Positions 23,238 through 31,016 of a DNA stretch of 32,131 bases are shown in pieces. The DNA is taken from the NCBI GenBank assembly GCA_023424995.1, contig JAFADH010000181.1, forward strand, positions 1-32,131. The letters are read 5' to 3'. This stretch comes from Bacillota bacterium. Its GTDB lineage: Bacteria; Bacillota; Clostridia; Lachnospirales; Lachnospiraceae. The position numbers and the translations under genes are program-made. The stretch's first letter is position 1. Every line of letters starts with the position of its first letter. The notes under the pieces were generated by a model. The model made no database searches. It saw nothing but the letters and a program-made list of their open reading frames with translations, and was not told the DNA's origin.

Positions 23238-24047
23238 ATGGATTACAGTGTTCTGAATAATCTTGTAGTTACCATAGATTATTACAATCATCGGATATGT
23301 ACGCCTACCTGGTGCATTGAGGAGGATATTATAAATTTTGTCGATATAACATATGTTATCAGCGGACAAGCTGAATACTATATTAATAAGAAGAAATATA
23401 CCGTAACAGCCGGGGATCTTATCTGCCTCCCGGTAGGCAGCCTGCGTTCGGCTGCCAGCTGTCCGACCTCCCTTATGGAATGCTTCAGTATCAACGGTGT
23501 TATGCGTGATATCGACGGTGAGAATATCACCTTACCGCTCCCGCTCATCGGTAAGATAGGGCTTCAGAAGGATATTATTGCACAATATCATGATCTGAAT
23601 TTCGTGTGGCAGCTGCGGGATCCCGGCTATCTGCTAAAAGCCCGTGCCTTGTTCATGATGATATTGCAGCGTTATTTCCAGCTTATCGTATACCAGAAGG
23701 ATACCGGTATTATGGATAAGCGAATTAAGAAAGTTCTGTATCATATGACCAATCATTATAACGAACCGCTGACCGTGCAGAATATGGCCGAGCTGGTTAA
23801 TCTGAGTGATATGTACTTTGGTAATCTGTTCAAGCAGGAAACCGGAATGTCCTTTCGAAAGTTCTTGACCTCCATACGAATGAACCGCGCAGAGGACATG
23901 CTTAACAGCGGGGAATATAAAATTAATGAAGTGGCTGATGCCTGCGGCTTCAGTGACGTGTTCTACTTCAGCAGGTTATTTAAGGAAAACCGTGGATTTG
24001 CGCCTTCCGATGCGATACGGGCAAGAAAAAAGCAAAATCATAATTAA
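23238..24047 (+). CDS. AraC-family transcriptional regulator, likely sugar-responsive
   Basis: A 269-residue regulator. Residues about 20-90 resemble the cupin-like AraC ligand-binding domain ('YVISGQAEYYINKKKY.V.AGDL'). Residues about 168-265 form the two helix-turn-helix motifs, ending in the conserved 'VADACGFSDVFYFSRLFKENRGFAPSDAI'. GGAGAGGG precedes the ATG by about seven bases. Its divergent position next to the LplB/LplC/GH43 operon suggests that it activates that operon when the transported sugar is present. No sensor kinase is nearby. The inducer is unknown. Confidence 0.9.
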   Translation: MDYSVLNNLVVTIDYYNHRICTPTWCIEEDIINFVDITYVISGQAEYYINKKKYTVTAGDLICLPVGSLRSAASCPTSLMECFSINGVMRDIDGENITLPLPLIGKIGLQKDIIAQYHDLNFVWQLRDPGYLLKARALFMMILQRYFQLIVYQKDTGIMDKRIKKVLYHMTNHYNEPLTVQNMAELVNLSDMYFGNLFKQETGMSFRKFLTSIRMNRAEDMLNSGEYKINEVADACGFSDVFYFSRLFKENRGFAPSDAIRARKKQNHN

Positions 24048-24063
24048 AGGCATAAATAAAAAG

Positions 24064-24119
24064 TAAGAGCCCGATATAATTACCGCTTCCTTGATGGAGG
24101 TAATTAATCCGGGCTCTTA
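24064..24119. terminator. Bidirectional terminator between the AraC and YbjN-like genes
   Basis: TAAGAGCCCG (24064-24073) pairs exactly with CGGGCTCTTA (24110-24119), and an inner TAATTACC/GGTAATTA stem (24077-24084 with 24099-24106) extends it. It sits between convergent genes. Confidence 0.7.
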
Positions 24120-24162
24120 TAATATCCATATGAATGACTATGTAATAAAAAAGCTCTGTGTT

Positions 24163-24636
24163 CTATCTGTTCTCCGCTGCTTCTATCGCTGCCTTTGGAG
24201 TCTGCATTCCAAACATAACCGATAATATTCCATTGCCGTATCTCTCAAACATCTCGGCACAGATCAATAATGCCCTCTCCACTGTCTCCGGTGACGGAAT
24301 ACTATCAATACAATTACTATAGACCCTGTAACGAATATATCCCTTTTCGGAATCCAGTTCAAAACAGCCGTCCGTCAGGCCATAATTCGCACGTGTAATA
24401 TATTCGATTACATTTTGTCTGCATTCCTCATCAGCCTTAATATCAATAGTAGCAATAGTTAGAAATCCCGTATGCTTAACAAGGATATAATAATCTATAC
24501 TTTTTAATTTATTATTGATGTTCATCCCCATGGTGAATAAGTCTTTATTTTCTTCATGCAGGAAGTGCCAATCATTATCTGTCAAGTAATCTTCGATGCT
24601 TTTTAATATTCCTTTTTTTAATTCTATGACCTCCAT
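24163..24636 (-). CDS. YbjN-domain protein, function unknown
   Basis: A 157-residue soluble protein. The alternating strands and the segment 'EYITRANYGLTDGCFELDSEKGYIRYRV' are typical of the YbjN fold, related to type III secretion chaperones and thought to mediate protein contacts. GGAGG lies six bases before the ATG. It is on the same strand as the coiled-coil protein upstream, with about 80 bases between them, so the two may be co-transcribed. No partner is identified. It could also be an unrelated protein of similar fold. Confidence 0.6.
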   Translation of the reverse strand: MEVIELKKGILKSIEDYLTDNDWHFLHEENKDLFTMGMNINNKLKSIDYYILVKHTGFLTIATIDIKADEECRQNVIEYITRANYGLTDGCFELDSEKGYIRYRVYSNCIDSIPSPETVERALLICAEMFERYGNGILSVMFGMQTPKAAIEAAENR

Positions 24637-24718
24637 GAGTAACCTCCGGGTGGTTATATATAAATTATATTGGAGGTGTACGGAATATATTCTAAAGGAT
24701 CAGCGGGATAAAGAAAAG

Positions 24719-25153
24719 TTATCTGTTCATTAAAGTATTAATATCCTTACTGTGGGATATCACTACTTTCTTTAAAACCTTAATATCAAATTCCATCTCA
24801 TCAACTTTATCTACAACCTTGTCCAATTTTTCTGTATTGGGATTATACTGTTCCATTAATAAGCCGATATTTCTATCGGTAACATTTTCAAGGTGTAATT
24901 GAATATTGGAAACATCATCGGATAATTTAACTACCTTTGTATCCAGTACCACAAGGTCTTCTGATAATTTGTCGACTTTCGTATCCAGTACCACGAAATC
25001 TTCCGACAGTTTATCGACTTTCGTATCCAGTACCACGAAATCTTCCGACAGTTTATCGACTTTCGCATCCAGTACCACGAAATCTTCCGATAATTTATTT
25101 ACTTTTATATCCATTGATTGCAATATTTCTAAGATTTTATCCTCATTATTCAT
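24719..25153 (-). CDS. Coiled-coil protein built from 14-residue repeats
   Basis: A 144-residue protein. From about residue 15 a 14-residue unit close to 'KVDKLSEDFVVLDT' recurs four to five times with hydrophobic residues in heptad spacing, predicting a long parallel coiled coil. A second helical stretch (about 105-144, 'KLDKVVDKVDEMEFDIKVLKKVV') follows a short break at 'YNPNTE'. There is no signal peptide or membrane segment. The ATG at 25153 fits better than an in-frame TTG at 25201, with AAAGGATGGG upstream. The repeat number probably varies among strains because the DNA units are nearly identical. The function is unknown; oligomerising scaffolds and phage-associated proteins have such sequences. 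Confidence 0.65.
   Translation of the reverse strand: MNNEDKILEILQSMDIKVNKLSEDFVVLDAKVDKLSEDFVVLDTKVDKLSEDFVVLDTKVDKLSEDLVVLDTKVVKLSDDVSNIQLHLENVTDRNIGLLMEQYNPNTEKLDKVVDKVDEMEFDIKVLKKVVISHSKDINTLMNR
24939..25106 (-). repeat. Four tandem 42-bp coding repeats
   Basis: Units begin at 24939, 24981, 25023 and 25065. The two middle units are identical; the outer ones differ at several bases. They lie in frame in the coiled-coil gene, each coding for 14 residues. Such repeats can change number by slippage or recombination without shifting frame. Confidence 0.9.
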
Positions 25154-25566
25154 TGTAATCACCCATCCTTTAATAATATTGTAGTATTGCTGCTGGTCCA
25201 AGTCAATCTCTAATTATCTTTTCCATGTACATCTTTTCATTTGTATTATAAAGTCATCCCCCCTCCTTTCATAGTATATTTTACCATAAAAGAACCGAAA
25301 AAGCAAACAAATGTTCTTAAATAGTTCTTAAATAATCAAATTTCATGCTCCAAAGATAAGTAAAGGTAAGTAAAGGTAAGTAAAAATAAATTGTAACGCT
25401 TTTTATATAGATATATACCATATCTCTGATCATTGCATCTAAATTGAGTAAATAACAGGATCTTTTCATAAATTATTTTGATGAGGATTATGGAGATTAA
25501 TCTCTTCTGCTTTTGTGCCTGAGCTTTATCCGGCAATAACTTGTTATATGGGTAATAGAGTTATAT
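25154..25566. other. Gene-free AT-rich gap with short tandem repeats
   Basis: About 410 bases between the RecQ stop and the coiled-coil gene. A 10-bp unit TAAAGGTAAG occurs twice exactly (25361-25380) with degenerate flanking copies (about 25355-25390). A 66-codon frame at 25336-25536 on the minus strand has low-complexity content and no good start signal, so I do not call it. I see no RNA gene. Confidence 0.4.
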
Positions 25567-27822
25567 TTATAACAGCGTCATCAGGAAGCTTTGAGCTTCT
25601 TCATTATATACAACTACTTCATATTCATTCCCTTTCTCGCTGATCCTCTTTTCCATGGACATTCCGATTTGAAGGCCCTTATCCGTTACGACAGACACCT
25701 TGCGGCCTAAAAGGTGGTTGAATTGATCTGCAAGATATCCCTCTTCTCTGAGCTTTTCTGTCAGACGGGTGGCGGCTAAGCGTTTCATTTGCCGTTCATC
25801 CCGAAGCTCATTTAAATGATCTACGAGTTGGCTTATTGTAACAATGCCAAGTGGTTTTACACTTTGCTTCATCTCTTCCGTTAATAAGAATTCTGTCTTC
25901 TTCAACCGGGATGCCGTGTGTTTTTTGTGATCTGCTTCCTCCTGTATCGGCTCATAGCTTAAAGCTTCTTTCTTTCCGCCGTTAAAATCCAAAACAGCAT
26001 CGATAAATGACTGTCCGTACTTTTCAAATTTATGCTCACCGACTCCGGCTACCAGGAGCATCTCCTTTTTATTATCAGGCTGCCTGACACACATTTCAGT
26101 CAAAGTCTTATCAGAGAATATAATATAAGGCGGCAGCCCTTCCTCTTTTGCCAGACGAAGCCTGACTTCTCTCAGGCGGTCAAATAAATCCAGTCCTTTG
26201 GAGGTCAGTATTTCTGATTTCCGTTTTGCTTTATTGGGCTCAGGCTGTTGGCTTAACGTACTCGCTTTCGGAAGCTTCATAATAATTCCGGCCGTCCCTT
26301 TCATAATGGTATCTGCTGAACGGGCCGCTCTGGCGATAGAATATTTATCATTGGTCAGATAGATTATTCCGTCAATGATCAGCTTATTCATCACATGACG
26401 AAGAAAAGCTTCACTCTCCGCCGCCCTTTTTCCGTACAATTTATTATTGACCATATTATTTGCAGTGAGCTTTGCTGCCTTTCTTCCCTGCAGGGTAGCA
26501 ATAATCACATTGATTCCAAAGCGCTGGCCGCATTCCTTTATACAGCTTATAATATCCCTGCTTACCTCCGTGACATCCTGTTCGTCAAATTCCGTCAGGC
26601 AATTCGAACAGTTATCACAGCAGCTGGTCCCGAATTCACCGAAATACCGCAGCATGTACTCCCTTAAACAGTCCTTCGTATGGCAGTAATAGGTCATTAT
26701 CTTCAACCGCTCTTCATCGCGTTCACGAATCATCTCCCTTTGAACATCACTCAATTCATCATTATCATTCCCATTCTCTATCAAAAACTGATTGATGCGG
26801 ACATCCCTGGCCCCGTAGAGCAGGATGCACTCTGCCGCTTCACCGTCCCTGCCGGCCCGTCCTGCTTCCTGATAATAGCCTTCCATATTCTTTGGCATAT
26901 TATAGTGGATTACATATCTTACATTGGATTTGTCAATTCCCATGCCGAATGCATTGGTTGCCACCATTACAGGCTTTCTGTCATAGATAAAATCCTCCTG
27001 GTTTTCACTTCGTTCCGCATCGCTCATCCCTGCATGATATCTCGATGCCGGGATCCCCCTGCCATTGAGAAGTTCATACAGCTCATCCACATTCTTTCTG
27101 GTTGCACAGTATATAATCCCGCATTGTGTCATATGGTCCTGTATGTAGTTTACTACCTCGGCATCCTTATCCTTTGGTGTCCGTACCTCAAAATAAAGAT
27201 TCTTCCTGTCATAACCCGTAACCACTACGGTCGGGCTCTCAAGCCGAAGGATGCAGCTGATATCCTCAATTACCTCCTTCGTCGCCGTGGCAGTGAAGGC
27301 ACTGACCACAGGACGGACAGGAAGCTGTTCGATAAAACGGACTATCTTAAGATAGCTGGGTCTAAAATCCTGTCCCCACTGGGAGATACAGTGGGCTTCA
27401 TCCACGGTAACCAGCTTAATGTCGGCATGGCATGCATAATCAAGGAATTCTTCAGTCTCCAGCCGCTCCGGCGCCACGTAGATAATCTGGTATTTGCCCT
27501 GCTCTGCATATTGTATGACAAGACTGATCTGCCTGGCAGAAAGGGAGCTGTTAATGTAGGCGGCATAGACCCCGGACTGATTTAAGGCCGTCACCTGGTC
27601 CTTCATCAGGGAAATAAGCGGCGATATTACAATCGTGACACCTCCCATTATGAGCGCGGGTACCTGGTAGCAGATGGACTTGCCGGCACCGGTGGGCATT
27701 ACGCCCATGGTATCCTTTCCGGACAGTATGCTTTGGATCAGCGGCTCCTGGCCTTCACGGAAGCTGCTGTAACCGAAGCGGCCTTTTAATATATCAGATG
27801 GCTTATGTTCCATATTAACCAT
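25567..27822 (-). CDS. recQ: ATP-dependent DNA helicase RecQ
   Basis: A 751-residue 3'-to-5' DNA helicase for recombination and repair. Motif I is MPTGAGKS (42-49), the DEAH box is at 141-144 within 'VDEAHCISQWG', and the helicase C-terminal part includes 'GMGIDKSNVRYVIHYNMP' and 'QEAGRAGRDG'. The zinc-binding RQC segment has the four-cysteine cluster 'CHTKDC...CCDNCSNC'. An HRDC-like domain follows (about 540-615), then a further C-terminal extension (about 640-751) beyond typical RecQ length (about 600), with helical and beta elements I do not assign. GGGAGG lies eight bases before the ATG. It stands alone, divergent from the pectin genes. Confidence 0.93.
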   Translation of the reverse strand: MVNMEHKPSDILKGRFGYSSFREGQEPLIQSILSGKDTMGVMPTGAGKSICYQVPALIMGGVTIVISPLISLMKDQVTALNQSGVYAAYINSSLSARQISLVIQYAEQGKYQIIYVAPERLETEEFLDYACHADIKLVTVDEAHCISQWGQDFRPSYLKIVRFIEQLPVRPVVSAFTATATKEVIEDISCILRLESPTVVVTGYDRKNLYFEVRTPKDKDAEVVNYIQDHMTQCGIIYCATRKNVDELYELLNGRGIPASRYHAGMSDAERSENQEDFIYDRKPVMVATNAFGMGIDKSNVRYVIHYNMPKNMEGYYQEAGRAGRDGEAAECILLYGARDVRINQFLIENGNDNDELSDVQREMIRERDEERLKIMTYYCHTKDCLREYMLRYFGEFGTSCCDNCSNCLTEFDEQDVTEVSRDIISCIKECGQRFGINVIIATLQGRKAAKLTANNMVNNKLYGKRAAESEAFLRHVMNKLIIDGIIYLTNDKYSIARAARSADTIMKGTAGIIMKLPKASTLSQQPEPNKAKRKSEILTSKGLDLFDRLREVRLRLAKEEGLPPYIIFSDKTLTEMCVRQPDNKKEMLLVAGVGEHKFEKYGQSFIDAVLDFNGGKKEALSYEPIQEEADHKKHTASRLKKTEFLLTEEMKQSVKPLGIVTISQLVDHLNELRDERQMKRLAATRLTEKLREEGYLADQFNHLLGRKVSVVTDKGLQIGMSMEKRISEKGNEYEVVVYNEEAQSFLMTLL

Positions 27823-27867
27823 AATGTTATCCTCCCATAATAATTTATTTGTTATCTTCTTGTACTT

Positions 27868-27923
27868 ATATCAAGCATCTTATTTCTTTTACCGAATATC
27901 AAGAAGCTTATTTCTTTTACCGA
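27868..27923. repeat. Two tandem 28-bp repeats upstream of recQ and the pectin genes
   Basis: Units 27868-27895 and 27896-27923 differ at only two bases and share CTTATTTCTTTTACCGA. They lie in the 315-base divergent region between recQ and the YetA-like gene, 45 bases from the recQ start. They may be tandem regulator sites. Confidence 0.6.
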
Positions 27924-28031
27924 ATGCAGTATATGGCATAATTACAACATAAGTATTTAACAATATCAACCTCGGATTTTTCTGCTGTTTGCAAAAGCTC
28001 CATATGAAACTTTATAAAATGTTCATCTCTG

Positions 28032-28059
28032 TTGATTTTCAGTTTGAATAAGTTATAAT
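28032..28059 (+). promoter_or_regulatory. Sigma-A-type promoter for the YetA-like/KdgF genes
   Basis: TTGATT (28032-28037) and TATAAT (28054-28059) are 16 bases apart, leaving an untranslated leader of roughly 70 bases before the ATG at 28138. Confidence 0.6.
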
Positions 28060-28137
28060 TAATTATGTGGATTTGTGTATTACATATATACTTCCGATTA
28101 ATCGGTAAGGCAAAAACGGAATGTTAGGAGTAAGGAC

Positions 28138-30375
28138 ATGATCAGATTACATTTTGAGAAACTCTCAAGGTACGACAGGCATCAGGAGCCTTGTACCGCT
28201 GCTATTCCATATCCGCAGGGAGAATTGTATGATATTACATCATCAGCGGTCCGTGATGGTGAAACACTTCTGCCTGTTCAATGCAAGGTTACGGCCGAAT
28301 GGCCGGACAATTCCGTCAAGTGGCTTCTCGTTACCTTTTTCGCTGATTTGCCCGGCAATAAGGCAAAAGACTTTTATTTTATTACTGATAATAATATGCC
28401 GGTTAAACCTGTTACTCAGGTTACCGTTCTGGAGAATTCCGGCCGGTTACATATCGATACCGGCGCGTTGAAGCTTCATTTAAGCAGATCAGGGGAATAT
28501 GGACTCTTTGACAGGATAGAAACAGAGCATACCGAATATCATCATGATGACATCATAGGACCGGTCATTACAAATGCAGCGGAGGAAGAGCATTTCTTAC
28601 AGATCGGAAATGATGGTTGGGACATTTTAGAGCAGGGACCCTTATTATCTGTGTTTCAGGCAAAGGGAAAGCATCACGGCAAAGACCGGGATAACTGGAT
28701 CGACTATATCGTGCGTATTTATGCCTATGGAGGAAAACCATGGATCAGGATGGAATACACCGTTATTAATAAGGAAGAGGGAGACGCCCAGACCTTGCGG
28801 GGAATGGAGTTAAGATTAAATATAAAGCACCCTGTAAGCTCAAAAGTCACAACTGCTTTAGCCACCTCCAACTACGCCAGCAAGATCCGGCAGGGCTGTG
28901 GGGATGAGAAGCTGTACCACTTAATCGATGCGCAGCAGCTGATATATGAAGCTAACGAACATATTCCCGAGACCTTCTACGGTACCTTCTGGGCAGACCT
29001 GAATGCAGAAAGCCATGGCGGAATTTGTGCTACAATCTATCAGGCCCATCAGAATTTCCCAAAGGCAATGGAAGTAGATTCCACGGGGATCTCCTTACGA
29101 ATTCTCCCGAAGGAGTCCTTTGATTTAGACTTACTTCAAGGCATGGGTAAGACACATCGTATTTTTCTGCATTTTCACGGACCCAAGGAAAGCATAACGG
29201 ATCTGAATATAAGAAGTCTTCAGATGCAGCTGCCGGATCGCCCGGTCCTGGATACAGAGGTGTATGAGAAGGCAAAGGTTTTTGATAATATCTTTATAAG
29301 AAATAAGATCGGTGAAGTAGAAGCAGCACTGGCAGCCAAAGCGGATGGAAGGGGTAAGGCCTACGGAATCCTTCATTGGGGAGACGCTCCGGATCCGGGT
29401 TATACCCAGCAGGGCAGAGGTAACGGGGAACTGGTATGGACCAATAATGAGTATGATTTTCCTCATGCGGCCATGCTGATGTATGCCAGGACCTCCGAGA
29501 GGCGGATGCTTGACTATCTGCTTGTTACCGCACAGCACTGGATTGATGTGGATGTCTGCCGGTACAGCCATGACCCGCTCAGGCAGGGTGCACAGATCAC
29601 ACATTCCGCCCGCCATACCACCGGCGGCGTCGAGATCAGTCATGAGTGGGTGGAGGGCCTGTTCGATTATTATCATATGACAGGAGAAGCAATCGCCTTT
29701 GAAACGGCTCTGGCAATCGGAGAGAACATCTTATATCATCTGGGTCAGCCAAGATATCAGAAGAAGGGTGAGATTAATGCCCGGGAGACCGGATGGGCAT
29801 TACGATCCCTGGTAGCATTATATATAGAAACCCATGATGAGAAATGGCTGGCATCCGTTGATATGATCGTTGGACATTTTGAATCCTGGAAGGAGGAATA
29901 CGGCGGCTGGCTTGCACCATATACGGACCATACTGCCATCCGGGTCCCGTTTATGATCGCAGTGGCGGTGGGAAGCCTGATGAGATACTACCGGGTAAGG
30001 CCCCAGAAACGAATTAAAAGCATGATTCTCCATGCGGTAGATGATATGGTGGAAAACTGTATCCTGGATAACGGGCTATTCTATTATAAGGAATTACCCA
30101 GTTTGCGAAGACTTGGCAATAATACCCTGGTATTGGAAGCATTGGCCGATGCATATGAGCTGACGGGGGATGTAAGTTACCTGAAACATGGTATCATAAC
30201 CTTCCGGGAAGCGGTCAGGAATGAGGAAAGGCATGTCAGCTTCACAAAGCAGATCAATGGTGATGCAGTCATCCTGCAAGGACCCGGTCCGAAAGGCTTC
30301 GCGCAGTCCTTCTATCCTGTCACGGCATTCTATGCGGCGGCTGCAGAAGCAGGAATTATAGGGTCCAAAGAATAG
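28138..30375 (+). CDS. YetA / PcRGLX-like polysaccharide lyase family protein
   Basis: A 745-residue protein without a signal peptide. The N-terminal domain opens with 'RYDRHQEPCTAAIPYPQGELYD' split by positions 11-32 and contains 'EWPDNSVKWLLV' (54-65), the pattern of the YetA/PcRGLX first domain. A central beta-sandwich (about 90-370) and a C-terminal helical region (about 400-740, 'ARETGWALRSLVALY', 'GGWLAPY') resembling an (alpha/alpha)6 barrel follow. The named relative is an exo-rhamnogalacturonan lyase; most homologues are uncharacterised. Being cytoplasmic, it would act on imported oligomers. The KdgF gene 128 bases downstream supports pectin work, since lyases yield unsaturated uronates. 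AGGAG lies about eight bases before the ATG. The exact substrate is uncertain. Confidence 0.65.
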   Translation: MIRLHFEKLSRYDRHQEPCTAAIPYPQGELYDITSSAVRDGETLLPVQCKVTAEWPDNSVKWLLVTFFADLPGNKAKDFYFITDNNMPVKPVTQVTVLENSGRLHIDTGALKLHLSRSGEYGLFDRIETEHTEYHHDDIIGPVITNAAEEEHFLQIGNDGWDILEQGPLLSVFQAKGKHHGKDRDNWIDYIVRIYAYGGKPWIRMEYTVINKEEGDAQTLRGMELRLNIKHPVSSKVTTALATSNYASKIRQGCGDEKLYHLIDAQQLIYEANEHIPETFYGTFWADLNAESHGGICATIYQAHQNFPKAMEVDSTGISLRILPKESFDLDLLQGMGKTHRIFLHFHGPKESITDLNIRSLQMQLPDRPVLDTEVYEKAKVFDNIFIRNKIGEVEAALAAKADGRGKAYGILHWGDAPDPGYTQQGRGNGELVWTNNEYDFPHAAMLMYARTSERRMLDYLLVTAQHWIDVDVCRYSHDPLRQGAQITHSARHTTGGVEISHEWVEGLFDYYHMTGEAIAFETALAIGENILYHLGQPRYQKKGEINARETGWALRSLVALYIETHDEKWLASVDMIVGHFESWKEEYGGWLAPYTDHTAIRVPFMIAVAVGSLMRYYRVRPQKRIKSMILHAVDDMVENCILDNGLFYYKELPSLRRLGNNTLVLEALADAYELTGDVSYLKHGIITFREAVRNEERHVSFTKQINGDAVILQGPGPKGFAQSFYPVTAFYAAAAEAGIIGSKE

Positions 30376-30503
30376 AAAGCCGGAAAGGTATTAATGATTC
30401 AGTATGGAAGCACGTAATTCTACAGTTTAAACAGGATTCGCGGGAAACAAAGACGAAAGGCCATGAACAATTCGAAATAAAAAGAAAAGGATGTGTATTT
30501 ATT

Positions 30504-30833
30504 ATGATAGTAAAAAGTGAAAATGTCAAGACTAAAATACTTGATGAAAAATCCTCCAGGAAGATACTCGGTAACGGAGGCTCTCTCATGATGGCCGAGG
30601 TAACCTTCCAGAAAGGCGGTATCGGTGCAGTACACAATCATACGGACCATGAACAGGTTTCTTATATTGTAAAGGGCTCCTTTGAAGTATCCGTCGGCTC
30701 GGACAGGCAGGTATTAAAAGCCGGAGACAGCTTTTATGCCGCCAGGAATGTAGATCACGGTGTTATCGCTTTAGAGGACGCTTCTGTCATACTGGATGTA
30801 TTTACTCCGATCAGAGAAGATTTTTTGGATTAA
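30504..30833 (+). CDS. kdgF: KdgF-type cupin, unsaturated uronate linearisation
   Basis: A 109-residue single-domain cupin. His44, His46, Gln51 and His85 ('HNHTDHEQ', 'VDHG') are placed as the metal ligands of KdgF, and the C-terminal 'LDVFTPIREDF' with Asp98, Phe100 and Arg104 is the KdgF signature. KdgF converts 4,5-unsaturated uronates from pectin or alginate lyases into linear ketonised uronates for the hexuronate pathway. It follows the YetA-like lyase candidate on the same strand, so the pair probably acts in sequence. AAAAGGA lies about ten bases before the ATG. Other small cupins are possible, but the C-terminal motif makes KdgF most likely. Confidence 0.8.
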   Translation: MIVKSENVKTKILDEKSSRKILGNGGSLMMAEVTFQKGGIGAVHNHTDHEQVSYIVKGSFEVSVGSDRQVLKAGDSFYAARNVDHGVIALEDASVILDVFTPIREDFLD

Positions 30834-30909
30834 GATCGAAGAGATGAATTAAGGAGCTGTAGGAAAATAAAGATTAATAATTTACACAAGAATAGTATTT
30901 ATACCATAA

Positions 30910-30954
30910 AAATGAGCTTTGAAAGGTGTTTATAATACCTCTCAAAGCTCATTT
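30910..30954. terminator. Bidirectional terminator between kdgF and the GGDEF-EAL gene
   Basis: AAATGAGCTTTGA (30910-30922) pairs exactly with 30942-30954, with an inner AGGT/ACCT step. On the minus strand it is followed by a T run, and the genes on either side converge. Confidence 0.75.
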
Positions 30955-31016
30955 CTGCACATTGCTTTACAACAAGGTTATTTTACGACAGCCTCTGCTT
31001 TATCCTTTAAAGCTAT

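Noticed and set aside
24939..25106. CRISPR-like array
   Set aside because: The 42-bp units abut without spacers, stay in frame and code for coiled-coil heptads.
25336..25536. 66-codon minus-strand frame in an intergenic gap
   Set aside because: It has low-complexity composition that partly encodes the short TAAAGGTAAG repeats, no Shine-Dalgarno site and no recognisable family.
26680..27585. 301-codon open frame on the plus strand within recQ
   Set aside because: It is antisense to conserved RecQ motifs, has no ribosome site and shows no protein-like pattern; it is a shadow of a long real gene.
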